Assembly (NCBI RefSeq): GCF_038003085.1
Contig: NZ_JBBOOM010000001.1
Span: 2,666,001 to 2,730,000, forward strand
Direction: 5' to 3'
DNA length: 64,000 bases
From: Psychrobacillus sp. FSL K6-2836
Lineage (GTDB): Bacteria; Bacillota; Bacilli; Bacillales_A; Planococcaceae
How positions within the stretch are numbered: the first letter of the stretch is position 1; every line of letters begins with the position of its first letter. The notes under the pieces were generated by a model. That model was given only the letters and a program-made list of their open reading frames with translations, was not told the origin of the DNA and did not search any database. Of this stretch, positions 53,567-61,830 are shown one piece after another. Both the position numbers and the translations under genes were made by a program.

Positions 53567-54427
53567 TTGATAGGAACAGCATCAGGAGAAATAGTAAAAT
53601 TACAAGTGAAAGAACAAGATGGATCGAAATGGATTTTAAATTATGATGGAATTGATATTCCGTTAAATGCATCTGAAGCACCGGAAGACTTAGAGCTTGG
53701 TTCCACAATTGAAGCATTCTTGTTTGTGGACAGACGTGGGAATCTCTCTGCCACAACGCAACTTCCATCTATCCAAAAGGGCACATACGGTTGGGCGCGT
53801 GTCATTAAAGTAGCAGATAGGGAAGGTGTATTTGTCGATATAGGTACGGCCAAGGAAGTTCAGGTAAAAGAAGACGATTTACCAAAGATAAAAGAATTAT
53901 GGCCAGCTGTTGGTGATCATTTATATATGACGCTCCGTACAGATAAAGATGGTGAGTTATTCGGTCGTTTAGCTACCGAGGATAGAGTAGAGGAGTTATA
54001 TATAGATGCTCCAACGACATTATTCAATCAGAATCTTCAAGCACGTGCGTATCGTTTGCTACCAGTAGGTACTTTTTTGCTAAGTGTTCCAGAAAACTAT
54101 CGTATTTTTGTGCATGAGTCAGAACGACTAAATGAACCAAGACTAGGGGAAGATTTGACTGTTCGAATTATTGATGTGAAAGAGGATGGATCATTGAATG
54201 GTTCACTGCTACCACGTAGACATGAACGTTTAGAGGACGATGCAGAATCTATATTCCGTTATTTAAATGATGTCGGCGGTAAAATGCCATTTACAGATAA
54301 GTCATCTCCAGATGAAATTCAAGAAATGTTCAGCATGAGTAAAGCGGCGTTCAAACGTGCCCTTGGTAAACTGATGAAAGATAAAAAAATTGTTCAAGAA
54401 GATGGTTGGACACAATTGAAAATGTAA
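53567..54427 (+). CDS. cvfB: CvfB-like S1 RNA-binding protein (YitL)
   Basis: 286 residues with repeated S1-like OB domains and a C-terminal winged helix, as in S. aureus CvfB and B. subtilis YitL. Visible: GEIVKLQVKEQDGSKWIL, YGWARVIKVADREGVFVDIGTAKEVQV, LTVRIIDVKEDGSLNGSLLP, and SPDEIQEMFSMSKAAFKRALGKLMKDKKI. It binds RNA and affects virulence or growth genes in relatives. Start TTG 53567 follows AAGGAGAG; the longer frame from 53543 runs through that site. Confidence 0.9.
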   Translation: MIGTASGEIVKLQVKEQDGSKWILNYDGIDIPLNASEAPEDLELGSTIEAFLFVDRRGNLSATTQLPSIQKGTYGWARVIKVADREGVFVDIGTAKEVQVKEDDLPKIKELWPAVGDHLYMTLRTDKDGELFGRLATEDRVEELYIDAPTTLFNQNLQARAYRLLPVGTFLLSVPENYRIFVHESERLNEPRLGEDLTVRIIDVKEDGSLNGSLLPRRHERLEDDAESIFRYLNDVGGKMPFTDKSSPDEIQEMFSMSKAAFKRALGKLMKDKKIVQEDGWTQLKM

Positions 54428-54432
54428 TTCAT

Positions 54433-54476
54433 ATGGAGTAAAAGGAATCGATTAGTCGGAACTTTTTACTCCTATT
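54433..54476 (+). terminator. Intrinsic terminator of cvfB
   Basis: GGAGTAAAA / TTTTTACTCC arms after the stop codon. Confidence 0.75.
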
Positions 54477-54516
54477 TTCGTATTATTGAAGGAATAGAAG
54501 GGAAAGGGGTAATAGA

Positions 54517-55431
54517 ATGAAGAAATTGTTATTGCCATTCATTACAGCGATGTTATTAATTGGTATGGTTATCGCACCTACTTCTTCAATGGCAGATTCA
54601 GATGGCTCCACTGAAGAAGTTGTAAACGAAAAATTTGGTGCACCTATTGTGGTATATGGTGGAAACCTAACTGCTGAACAAAAAGATAGCGTAAAGAAAA
54701 GCTTGAGATTAACAGATAAATCAGATGTTCAAGAAATAGAAGTAACTGGTCAGGATCTAGCAACTTATTTGCAAGATGGAGACGCATCTGCAAGAATGTT
54801 CTCTTCTGCTAAGATTACAAGAAAAGATGCAGGAAAAGGTCTAGTGATAAGCATTGTGACGCCAGATGATATTACAGAAGTAACAACTGAAATGTATGCA
54901 AATGCAATGCTTACGGCTGGAATTCAGGATGCAGTAGTAGAAATTGCTGCACCTAAACCTGTGACTGGTCATTCAGCCTTAGTAGGAATATACAAAGCTT
55001 ATGAGGTTACAGGTGAAAAACTAGATCCAGAGCGTACAGATGTAGCAAATGACGAACTATCCATTGCTACTAATTTAGCAAAAGAAGCGGGTATTGATGA
55101 AGCGAAGGTAAGTGAGTTACTAACGGAAATTAAAAAGCAGATTGCTGAACAAAATCCAGTTTCCCGTGAAGAAGTGGAGAAAATTGTTTCCGAACAATTA
55201 GCCAATCTAAAAATTGAGCTTTCAGAGAAAGATCGCCAACTATTAATCGATTTAATGGACCGGATTCGTCAATTAGATATCGATTTCAGTCAGTGGTCAG
55301 AGGAACTGAATGATTTAAGTAAAACCATAGAAGATAAAATAGCTGAAATTGTCGACAATGAAGGATTTTGGGAAGGTGTCAAAAACTTCTTTAAAGATCT
55401 AATTGATTCGATTCGCTCTATCTTCAACTGA
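54517..55431 (+). CDS. Secreted DUF1002 protein, YpuA-like
   Basis: 304-residue exported protein. Signal peptide MKKLLLPFITAMLLIGMVIA ends near ADSDG. The DUF1002 core includes GAPIVVYGGNLTAEQKDSVKKSL, VEIAAPKPVTGHSALVGIYKAYE and ATNLAKEAGIDEAKVSELL. The last 100 residues are charged and helical. B. subtilis YpuA is a cell-surface protein; function unknown. AAAGGGG precedes the ATG. Confidence 0.88.
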   Translation: MKKLLLPFITAMLLIGMVIAPTSSMADSDGSTEEVVNEKFGAPIVVYGGNLTAEQKDSVKKSLRLTDKSDVQEIEVTGQDLATYLQDGDASARMFSSAKITRKDAGKGLVISIVTPDDITEVTTEMYANAMLTAGIQDAVVEIAAPKPVTGHSALVGIYKAYEVTGEKLDPERTDVANDELSIATNLAKEAGIDEAKVSELLTEIKKQIAEQNPVSREEVEKIVSEQLANLKIELSEKDRQLLIDLMDRIRQLDIDFSQWSEELNDLSKTIEDKIAEIVDNEGFWEGVKNFFKDLIDSIRSIFN

Positions 55432-55435
55432 TATG

Positions 55436-55471
55436 TGAGCCCTCCGTCTATTTTTAGACAGGAGGGTTTTG
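55436..55471 (+). terminator. Intrinsic terminator of the DUF1002 gene
   Basis: AGCCCTCCGTCTA / TAGACAGGAGGGTTT stem and T run. Confidence 0.85.
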
Positions 55472-55560
55472 TTTGATGTAGTAAAGTAATGGATAGATAC
55501 TCACTCTCATAGGTATTGTTTCTCTCGCATAGCAGGAGGGCTCTCTTATATTCACTTTAT

Positions 55561-55618
55561 TTGCAAAAGGTTCAATCCTTTGTTAATATAACAAATAATA
55601 TATCTTGAATTCGAAATA
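55561..55618 (+). promoter_or_regulatory. Promoter with MhqR-type operator
   Basis: TTGCAA (55561-55566), 17-bp spacer, TAATAT (55584-55589), then TATCTTGAATTCGAAATA (55601-55618), very close to the MhqR operator TATCTCGAAWTCRAGATA of B. subtilis. Predicts repression relieved by quinones. Confidence 0.75.
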
Positions 55619-55640
55619 ATTATTAAAAGGAGGAAAACAA

Positions 55641-56609
55641 ATGAAATTAGCAGGAATCCACCACGTCTCAGCAATTACTGCTGATGCTGATAAAAACCAT
55701 GACTTCTATACAAGAATATTAGGAATGCGATTAGTAAAAAAAAGCGTAAATCAGGATAATCCTTCGTCCTATCATTTATTTTACGCAGATGCGGTAGGCT
55801 CACCAGGAACAGATATGACATACTTTGACATACCACAAGCAGGAAGAACATATCCTGGGGTATCCAGTATTAGTAATACAGGCTTTCGTGTAAAAAGTGA
55901 GGAAGCCCTGCAATTTTGGAAAAATAGATTTGTGAAACTGGGTGTATCACATGATTCCATAACAGAACGATTTGGTCGTAGTACGCTTTATTTTGAAGAT
56001 TTTGAAGGGGCAAGGCATATGCTAGTTGTCGACGATGGGACTGGAATTCCCTATGGTGAAGCTTGGGTTAAAGAGGAAATTTCAGCTGACAATGCAATTG
56101 TTGGCCTAGGTCCAATCAAACTAACTGTCCGAAAACCAGCGTCTACAAAAAAAGTATTAACAGAAATACTTGGCTTTGAGTTAGCGGGGTCTTATCCATC
56201 CGACATCAGGGAAATGCCATGTATCGAGGTTTATACGACAGGAAAAGGCGGCCCAGCTGGCGAAGTACATGTGGAGACACGTACAGATTTACCAATGGAG
56301 CGACCTGGACGCGGAAGTGTACATCATGTAGCGTTTCGAATTCCCACAATGGAGGATTATCCTAAATGGGAGGAGCGTTTACGCGAAAATGGTTTTACAA
56401 CGTCTGGGTTAGTGGACCGATACTATTTCAAGGCAATCTATTTCAGAGAACCGAATGGTATTTTGTTTGAGCTGTCTACGGATGAGCCAGGATTCGATAC
56501 AGATGAACCAATGGAAACTTTAGGAGAAAGATTAGCACTACCACCTTTTCTAGAAACAAGAAGAACGGAAATTGAAGCAAAGTTGCGTCCGTTGTCAATC
56601 AATAAATAA
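55641..56609 (+). CDS. mhqO: Ring-cleaving dioxygenase, VOC family (MhqO/MhqE-like)
   Basis: Fe-dependent extradiol dioxygenase-like enzyme of 322 residues with two glyoxalase-fold modules. Metal-ligand regions are IHHVSAITAD (start), VHHVAFRIPTMEDY, and GILFELSTDEPGF. Members open hydroquinone rings during quinone detoxification. The MhqR-type operator upstream supports this role; no MhqR gene is in the window. AAAAGGAGG precedes the ATG. Confidence 0.88.
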   Translation: MKLAGIHHVSAITADADKNHDFYTRILGMRLVKKSVNQDNPSSYHLFYADAVGSPGTDMTYFDIPQAGRTYPGVSSISNTGFRVKSEEALQFWKNRFVKLGVSHDSITERFGRSTLYFEDFEGARHMLVVDDGTGIPYGEAWVKEEISADNAIVGLGPIKLTVRKPASTKKVLTEILGFELAGSYPSDIREMPCIEVYTTGKGGPAGEVHVETRTDLPMERPGRGSVHHVAFRIPTMEDYPKWEERLRENGFTTSGLVDRYYFKAIYFREPNGILFELSTDEPGFDTDEPMETLGERLALPPFLETRRTEIEAKLRPLSINK

Positions 56610-56642
56610 ATATGCTAAAATTCAGAAAAGGAGTGGTTGAAG

Positions 56643-56924
56643 ATGGAATTTCAATTCAAAGAATTAGGAAACGAAGTATATGCCTATCAATATATACAGG
56701 ATGGAGAAAGACTTGGGGAAATTACCTGGACGTTACTTGGGGATGTAATGGTGATGGATCACACTTATGTTTCTGATAAACTAAGAGGTCAGGGAGTTGC
56801 TAAGAAATTATTAGATAGCGCTGCTTCTTATGCGAGAGAGCAGGAGCTAAAGATGGAGCCGGTTTGCTCATATGTAGTAGCAGCCTTCTCAAAATCTGCC
56901 GAATATGATGATGTAAAAGCATAA
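56643..56924 (+). CDS. Small GNAT-like N-acetyltransferase (YjdJ family)
   Basis: 93-residue minimal GNAT domain: GERLGEITWTLLGDVMVMDHTYVSDKLRGQGVAKKLLDSAASYARE, followed by CSYVVAAF. These short proteins (COG2388) bind acetyl-CoA through RGQGVAKKL. AAGGAG favours ATG 56643 over TTG 56637. It follows the dioxygenase gene by about 30 bp and is probably co-transcribed with it. Confidence 0.88.
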   Translation: MEFQFKELGNEVYAYQYIQDGERLGEITWTLLGDVMVMDHTYVSDKLRGQGVAKKLLDSAASYAREQELKMEPVCSYVVAAFSKSAEYDDVKA

Positions 56925-56927
56925 AAC

Positions 56928-56970
56928 AAAAAGGCAATCCGCTTCTTTATAGAAAAGGATTGCCTTTTTA
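56928..56970 (+). terminator. Intrinsic terminator after the YjdJ-like gene
   Basis: AAAAAGGCAATCC / GGATTGCCTTTTT perfect arms. Confidence 0.88.
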
Positions 56971-56981
56971 CAATAATCTTA

Positions 56982-57080
56982 TTAAATTTGTGTAAAAAAT
57001 ACTAAAATTCCTGTTAATGCAGATGCACCTGCCAACGTATAAAGGAAATCTGATTGGCTAAAAATTAATTTTTTTTCCAT
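56982..57080 (-). CDS. Putative 32-residue membrane peptide
   Basis: Short frame reading MEKKLIFSQSDFLYTLAGAS and ALTGILVFFTQI: a charged start and one hydrophobic segment. GAGAGG lies about nine bases before the ATG at 57080 (an ATG three codons earlier at 57089 is also in frame). It is convergent with the YjdJ-like gene, close to its terminator. Not a family I know; could be a small membrane protein. Support is the ribosome site, frame and composition only. Confidence 0.5.
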   Translation of the reverse strand: MEKKLIFSQSDFLYTLAGASALTGILVFFTQI

Positions 57081-57248
57081 GAAACTCATCCTCTCTATTC
57101 TCGTTAATAGTTTATTAATACCCTTGTCCTTGAATTTTTAAACAGGTTTAAACTATATTATGAAGGGGACTTTAAAATTATACGAAACTTTTTCAAGTAT
57201 TTATCGTAGAATTAAAAGGAACATATAAAAAGGAGGGGACTGAATTCT

Positions 57249-57716
57249 ATGTCGCGTACGGGAGAAATAGTATTAGGTGTTATTAGTGCACTTATGACAT
57301 TACTTAGCATTGTTTTAGTAACAATTTTGGTGATAAGTGGAAGCAATGTATTGAAAGATGAGGCTTTCACAACTGAATTCCAGAACGTCATTGCCGAGGA
57401 ACCAACTATGACGGAATCTGATTTGCAAATGATAGACGATAATATGCACTTAGTTATTGATGCGTTTAACATATTTGGCTGGGTGTTTATCATCATTCTT
57501 GTGATTAGCTTAATCTTGAATATTATCGGAATAGTTTCTATTTCAAAAAACAAAAACCCGAAGTTAGCAGGAATTATGTTCATCATAGCAGGTCTATTTG
57601 CTGGTATACTATCACCAACATCTCTTCTATTGTATATCGCGGCAATCATGTGCTTTGTCCGCAAACCACCAGTTCAACTCCAAGAGGAATTCTATACGAC
57701 AGAGAAGACACTTTAA
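57249..57716 (+). CDS. DUF4064 membrane protein
   Basis: 155 residues, four hydrophobic helices: EIVLGVISALMTLLSIVLVTILVIS at the start, then an extracellular loop of about 40 residues, GWVFIIILVISLILNIIGIVS, and two more. The N-terminal RTGEIVLG..S..M and KNKNPKLAGIMFIIAGLF patterns fit DUF4064. Function unknown. AAGGAGGGG precedes the ATG. Confidence 0.82.
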   Translation: MSRTGEIVLGVISALMTLLSIVLVTILVISGSNVLKDEAFTTEFQNVIAEEPTMTESDLQMIDDNMHLVIDAFNIFGWVFIIILVISLILNIIGIVSISKNKNPKLAGIMFIIAGLFAGILSPTSLLLYIAAIMCFVRKPPVQLQEEFYTTEKTL

Positions 57717-57719
57717 TTC

Positions 57720-57753
57720 ACAAAAACACCGACCTAATAGGCCGGTGTTTTCA
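57720..57753. terminator. Bidirectional terminator containing a stop codon
   Basis: AAAACACCG / CGGTGTTTT with inner CC/GG. The stop codon of the minus-strand GNAT gene (57734-57736) lies in the loop. Confidence 0.85.
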
Positions 57754-58225
57754 ATAGATATACATATTTAGCTGTAGTTAAAGGATGTCCTTCAAAATAT
57801 TCATCGAATTCTTCTAAACACTCGAAGCCGAAACTTTCATAAAAATGACGAGCGCTATCATTTTCGCTTTCAACATAAACAAATAGTTGTCGACCAGCTG
57901 GCATCTCATTTAGCCCAGCTAATAATAGTTTTTTCCCATATCCAATGTGTTTGTACTCAGGTAATACATAAATTGCGGTTAGTTCTGCATCTCCATCTTC
58001 GTCCACATATGTAAAATTGGCAAAACCAATAGGCTTACCTTCATATTCAGCGACTAAGAAAATAGTTTTTTCTATTCTTTTGACTAGCATCATAGGGGAA
58101 TAAGCTTTTTCTAAAAAAAGCGTTTGTATGTCAATAGGTATAATATTTTTATATGTATCGTTCCAACTGACCTTTGCGATCTGTTGAATCATCGAAATAT
58201 CATCTAACGTAGTCGCCCTAATCAT
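57734..58225 (-). CDS. GNAT N-acetyltransferase, PaiA-like
   Basis: 163-residue single-domain GNAT: IRATTLDDISMIQQIAKVSW at the start, AELTAIYVLPEYKHIGYGKKLLLAGL with the acetyl-CoA loop, and ENDSARHFYESFGFECLEEFDEYFEGHPLTTAKYV. The last motif resembles polyamine acetyltransferases such as PaiA. Its 3' end runs into the shared terminator. Confidence 0.87.
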   Translation of the reverse strand: MIRATTLDDISMIQQIAKVSWNDTYKNIIPIDIQTLFLEKAYSPMMLVKRIEKTIFLVAEYEGKPIGFANFTYVDEDGDAELTAIYVLPEYKHIGYGKKLLLAGLNEMPAGRQLFVYVESENDSARHFYESFGFECLEEFDEYFEGHPLTTAKYVYLLKTPAY

Positions 58226-58444
58226 TTGAAATCACCTCTGAATTCTTTTTGTAATCATAACAAAAATAACTATAATCTTCTACAAATATATAGAATTAAA
58301 ATCAATTAGAAATCAAAATGTAATATAAAATGGGAAAACTATTAATTTGGTACTTAACTCTCCCCAAAAATTAGTTTGTTTAATAGGTGTGAACTTATTT
58401 AAAGTAGGGTATATAAACTATATATAAACTTGGAGGTAATTATG

Positions 58445-58783
58445 ATGGCAAAAAACAAATCACTTTTATTGGCAGGATTAGCAGCAGGAGCTTATGCGTA
58501 TTTTAGTAAAAAAGAGAATCGTGATAAAGCAATGGTAGCATTTAATAATACAAAATCTAAAGTGAATGCTTACATAGACTCGCAGAAACATCAAAAGTCT
58601 GATTTAACGGTAGCGGGGCATCCAGATCCTCATGATATACCAGATAACAAAATGGTGGATGAAGGGGCTATGACAAGTGTTCAGTACTATAATGAAGAGG
58701 TGCAGGACAAGTCTAAGAAGTCTTCTAAGGATACTGCAGATGCAGAAAAGAAACCTAATCTTAATGATCAAATAACATTATAA
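58445..58783 (+). CDS. Small basic protein of unknown function
   Basis: 112 residues. A weakly hydrophobic start (LLLAGLAAGAYAYFSKKENR) resembles YtxH-type stress proteins, followed by a polar tail with AGHPDPHDIPDNKMVDEGAM and many Lys/Asp/Ser. The tail is probably disordered. GGAGG fits ATG 58445 (58442 also possible). No assigned function. Confidence 0.6.
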   Translation: MAKNKSLLLAGLAAGAYAYFSKKENRDKAMVAFNNTKSKVNAYIDSQKHQKSDLTVAGHPDPHDIPDNKMVDEGAMTSVQYYNEEVQDKSKKSSKDTADAEKKPNLNDQITL

Positions 58784-58791
58784 TGCATAAT

Positions 58792-59044
58792 AAAAGAGGC
58801 AGGGACAGAAGTAGAAATTTTATTGGATAAGGAGAAACCTTTACTAAATAATGGATATTTAATAAAATTGATTGAAATGGAGGGGCGACTCCTACGGGAA
58901 TAGCGTGACGCCTGAGACTACAGGCTCAGGCCACGCCCGTGGAAAGCGTCCCTGAAATGGAAATCAATTTTGTACACAGCAAAAAAAACAGCATTTTTCT
59001 CACAGAGAAAAATGCTGTTTTGGGGTTCTGTCCCAGCCTCTTTT
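58792..59044. mobile_element. MITE-like element with 19-bp terminal inverted repeats
   Basis: Ends AAAAGAGGCAGGGACAGAA (58792-58810) and its inverted copy at 59026-59044, identical at 18 of 19 positions. The 253 bp between hold a GC-rich block (58878-58968; minus-strand GATTTCCATTTCAGG) and a perfect 17-bp stem-loop (58985-59001/59005-59021). No coding capacity. Same plan as the larger element at 14868-15712. Confidence 0.75.
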
Positions 59045-59058
59045 TAAAAACATTATAT

Positions 59059-59253
59059 AAAAATGTCCCGTGAACACTGGCTTTTTGGGACTTTAATGAA
59101 GGAATAGTAATGTTGATTTCCGTTTCAGGTGGAGTACAAAGGCTAAGTGCGCCACGTCGCGATCGTAACGCCTTCGTGACCAACATTCTGTTGGCGCATA
59201 TCTATATTTCTGTTCTTAAAGGACCAGGCATCTTTTCTGCCCGGTTTTTCTTA
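59059..59253 (+). repeat. Structured dispersed repeat, copy 4 (internally deleted)
   Basis: Left part matches copy 1 from GTCCCGTGAACAC (59063) through GATTTCCGTTTCAGG (59115) to CCAACATTCTGTTGGC. It then jumps directly to the right end CTTAAAGGACCAGGCATC (59217) and ends GGTTTTTCTTA, adjacent to the stop codon of the MFS gene. It thus joins both ends of the element with about 750 bp missing. Confidence 0.82.
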
Positions 59254-60381
59254 TTATTTCCTCCAGGCAAGTGCCAAGATAGACACAAAGATCAATATAA
59301 CTCCTGTCATCGTAAATCCGCCCGTGGCATCTAGTTCCAGAAAACCAGTAATACTTGATCCCACAACGACACCAATAGAGAAGAATGCATAGAAATAGCC
59401 GTATGCCTTACCACGGTATGACTGTTCGCTGGAATCGATTAAAAGTGAGTTAATAGAAGGAAATAGAAACGCAAACCCAATTCCATATAACCCCATGCAG
59501 ATGTAAAGTAAGTTCAGTGAGTCAGTATATCCAAGTAATAACATACTGATTCCCATGATGCCCATCCCAAAAGCAAGCGTATAGACGGGCTTTACACGAT
59601 CAAATATTCGATTGATTGGTAGAATAAACACTAAAATTGCCACCAAACCAAACGTACTTAATAGTAACCCACTTGTTTTAGTGTCAAATCCAAGATGTAA
59701 TACCTTTAAAGGTAGCATATATGCTAAAACCCCTTGTGAAAACATTAAGAAAAAGGCACCTGCAAATGATTTAACTATTCCATTCTGTTGAAATATAAAG
59801 CGAACTGAATGAGAAGAGGAAGCCTCCTTTTCCTTTCTTTCAATAGCAATTTTTTTTAACAAAACTAAAGATAATATACTTAATACAAGCATAATGAAAC
59901 CTGTTATCCCTAAAACAAATAGCTCACCTTTTTTACTAGCGAGAATTCCGCTAGTTGCTGGACCTGCGATTGCAGCAAGTCCAACAAAGGCTCCAGATAG
60001 TGCAACTCCTTTACCACGGTTATTCTTTGAAGTTTTATTGGCCGAATAGGTAAACGCTGCAGGTACAATTAGTCCTGCAACTAAACCGTGTAAAAAACGT
60101 ATAACTAATAGACCAATAGGATCGCTGGCAAATTGGTAAAGGAATAAAGCAAAGCTCGTCGCAAACAGACCGATGATTAATATATAAAAGGGTCCTTTTC
60201 TATCGGTTAAAAACCCAGAAACAATATTGCCGATTGTATTCGAAAGAGAGTACATTCCTACGACTAAACCGGTTATAAATGGCGTAGCACCAAGTGATTC
60301 TGCATACGGACTCATAATTGGAAGTTGGGAAAATAAATCGAAAAACGAGAAAAAAATAATAATATATACGAAAAAGTGCAT
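59254..60381 (-). CDS. MFS transporter (drug efflux type)
   Basis: 375 residues, 12 helices. The MFS loop between helices 2 and 3 reads GFLTDRKGPFYILI, and helix 4-5 has RFLHGLVAGLIVPAAFTYSANKTSKNNRGKGVALSG, typical of drug-H+ antiporter families. Substrate unknown. Its stop codon directly follows repeat copy 4. Confidence 0.88.
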   Translation of the reverse strand: MHFFVYIIIFFSFFDLFSQLPIMSPYAESLGATPFITGLVVGMYSLSNTIGNIVSGFLTDRKGPFYILIIGLFATSFALFLYQFASDPIGLLVIRFLHGLVAGLIVPAAFTYSANKTSKNNRGKGVALSGAFVGLAAIAGPATSGILASKKGELFVLGITGFIMLVLSILSLVLLKKIAIERKEKEASSSHSVRFIFQQNGIVKSFAGAFFLMFSQGVLAYMLPLKVLHLGFDTKTSGLLLSTFGLVAILVFILPINRIFDRVKPVYTLAFGMGIMGISMLLLGYTDSLNLLYICMGLYGIGFAFLFPSINSLLIDSSEQSYRGKAYGYFYAFFSIGVVVGSSITGFLELDATGGFTMTGVILIFVSILALAWRK

Positions 60382-60959
60382 CGTTGCTCCTCATTTCTAT
60401 AATGAACATTACTTATAGTTTAGCATTTATTTGTAGTAAAACGGTATAGTCTTGTAGAACAACTACATCATATATCTATTGAATAAATGGAGATGCTTTA
60501 TTTAGGTATTTGGAAGGGTGCACTCTTGCTTTCACTAGTTGTCTTAACGAATTCAGTGGAAGGATTTAAAAAAATGGTAAATTTGTAGGGATAAATGATG
60601 GAAAGTTATATATTTATATTATAAAACAGGCAGGATTAGCTTCTATAGATAGAATGGTTGATAAAATATTATTTGGAGCAATATAAGATGATAATGTAGC
60701 TGAAGTGATCGCATCGATCCATTTATTTATCGAATCAGAAAAACCTTTATATTGTAATGTAGATGGGGGTGTAGGAGATTGTACACTATTGAAAATAAAA
60801 GTATTGCACAAACATATAAAAATGCTAATTTCCCAAAAAAATTGAAACTTAACAGTTGAAAAAACTCTTAATTTCCAGGATAATGATATAGAATAATTCA
60901 ACATACCTAATAGGTCGAAGTAATCAATAAGACCTAATTGGAGAGAAAAAGAGGGACAT
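60382..60959. other. Intergenic region with a readable but broken frame
   Basis: No intact gene. One plus-strand frame (about 60627-60842) reads KQAGLASIDRMVDKILFGAI, a stop, then DNVAEVIASIHLFIESEKPL and YCNVDGGVGDCTLLKIKVLH, which looks like real protein sequence. It may be a decayed gene; I do not recognise the family. Confidence 0.4.
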
Positions 60960-61751
60960 ATGAGGACTGTAGAAAAGCAATTTTTAGAGAACTTCTCCAA
61001 AGTATATAATAATGAAATTGGCTCGATAATAAAAGTGGAGGGTTTTGATTCTTTCTTAGAATTAGAAGAACAGCTATTTCAAAAAATGTTTTCCTTTGAA
61101 ATAACTGAAGCGAAACAAATTTTAAGAAGCATGATCGATATATTAATAGCTAGAACACGTAAGAATATGATTCTAAACGTAAAGTATTATTACATACAAT
61201 TATCAGCTGTTATGGCAAGAAAGTTAAATGAAAGTCAGGTACCAGCTGATAAAGTGATGGCATTCAATATTGCGTGTGTAGAAACGATTGAAACGAAAAT
61301 GAGTGACGCACAATTCTTACTATGCGCGGATGAACTTGTAGAATTTTTTGTGATGGTAATAACCGAAAGGAAAAAACCATCATTTGGGCATCAAACTGTT
61401 AACAAAGTAATCCTCTACATTAATGATGAAATAGAGTCAAATCTTACGGTAGAGGATATTGCCATACATTTTAATATAAGTACTAGTCATCTTTCTCGTA
61501 TCTTTAGAGAACATACGGGTGTGACGCTTGTGGAATATTTAAATGTTCGTAAAGTGGAAGAATGTCAATACTTTCTAAGGAATACAAATAAAGCTATATC
61601 CGACATTTCGAATAGTTTTCATTTTTGCAATCAAAGCTATTTCACCCGCATATTCAAAAAGTATACAGGATTAACTCCGAAGCAATATCGAGATAACCAA
61701 GAATATCCAAGTTTTAAATATAATTTTCCTAATGAACAAAAATCTGTTTAA
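60960..61751 (+). CDS. AraC-family transcriptional regulator
   Basis: 263 residues. The C-terminal 100 residues form the double HTH of AraC: VNKVILYINDEIESNLTVEDIAIHFNISTSHLSRIFREHTGVTLVEYLNVRKVEE and ISDISNSFHFCNQSYFTRIFKKYTGLTPKQYR. The N-terminal 160 residues are helical and resemble YesS/two-component AraC linkers rather than a cupin sensor. Targets unknown; the neighbouring MFS gene is 580 bp away, divergent. Confidence 0.9.
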   Translation: MRTVEKQFLENFSKVYNNEIGSIIKVEGFDSFLELEEQLFQKMFSFEITEAKQILRSMIDILIARTRKNMILNVKYYYIQLSAVMARKLNESQVPADKVMAFNIACVETIETKMSDAQFLLCADELVEFFVMVITERKKPSFGHQTVNKVILYINDEIESNLTVEDIAIHFNISTSHLSRIFREHTGVTLVEYLNVRKVEECQYFLRNTNKAISDISNSFHFCNQSYFTRIFKKYTGLTPKQYRDNQEYPSFKYNFPNEQKSV

Positions 61752-61830
61752 ATATTTTGGATTAAATTTGATAAATAGCTTCATAGTAAGGTATACTTCT
61801 TTATAGTTTGATGAGTGAAGGTGAATAGAT

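Noticed and set aside
58926-59186. 86-codon minus-strand frame starting MLVTKALRSRRGAL, also seen at 9243-9464
   Set aside because: Identical start peptides arise because both read the same dispersed repeat backward; the rest diverges.
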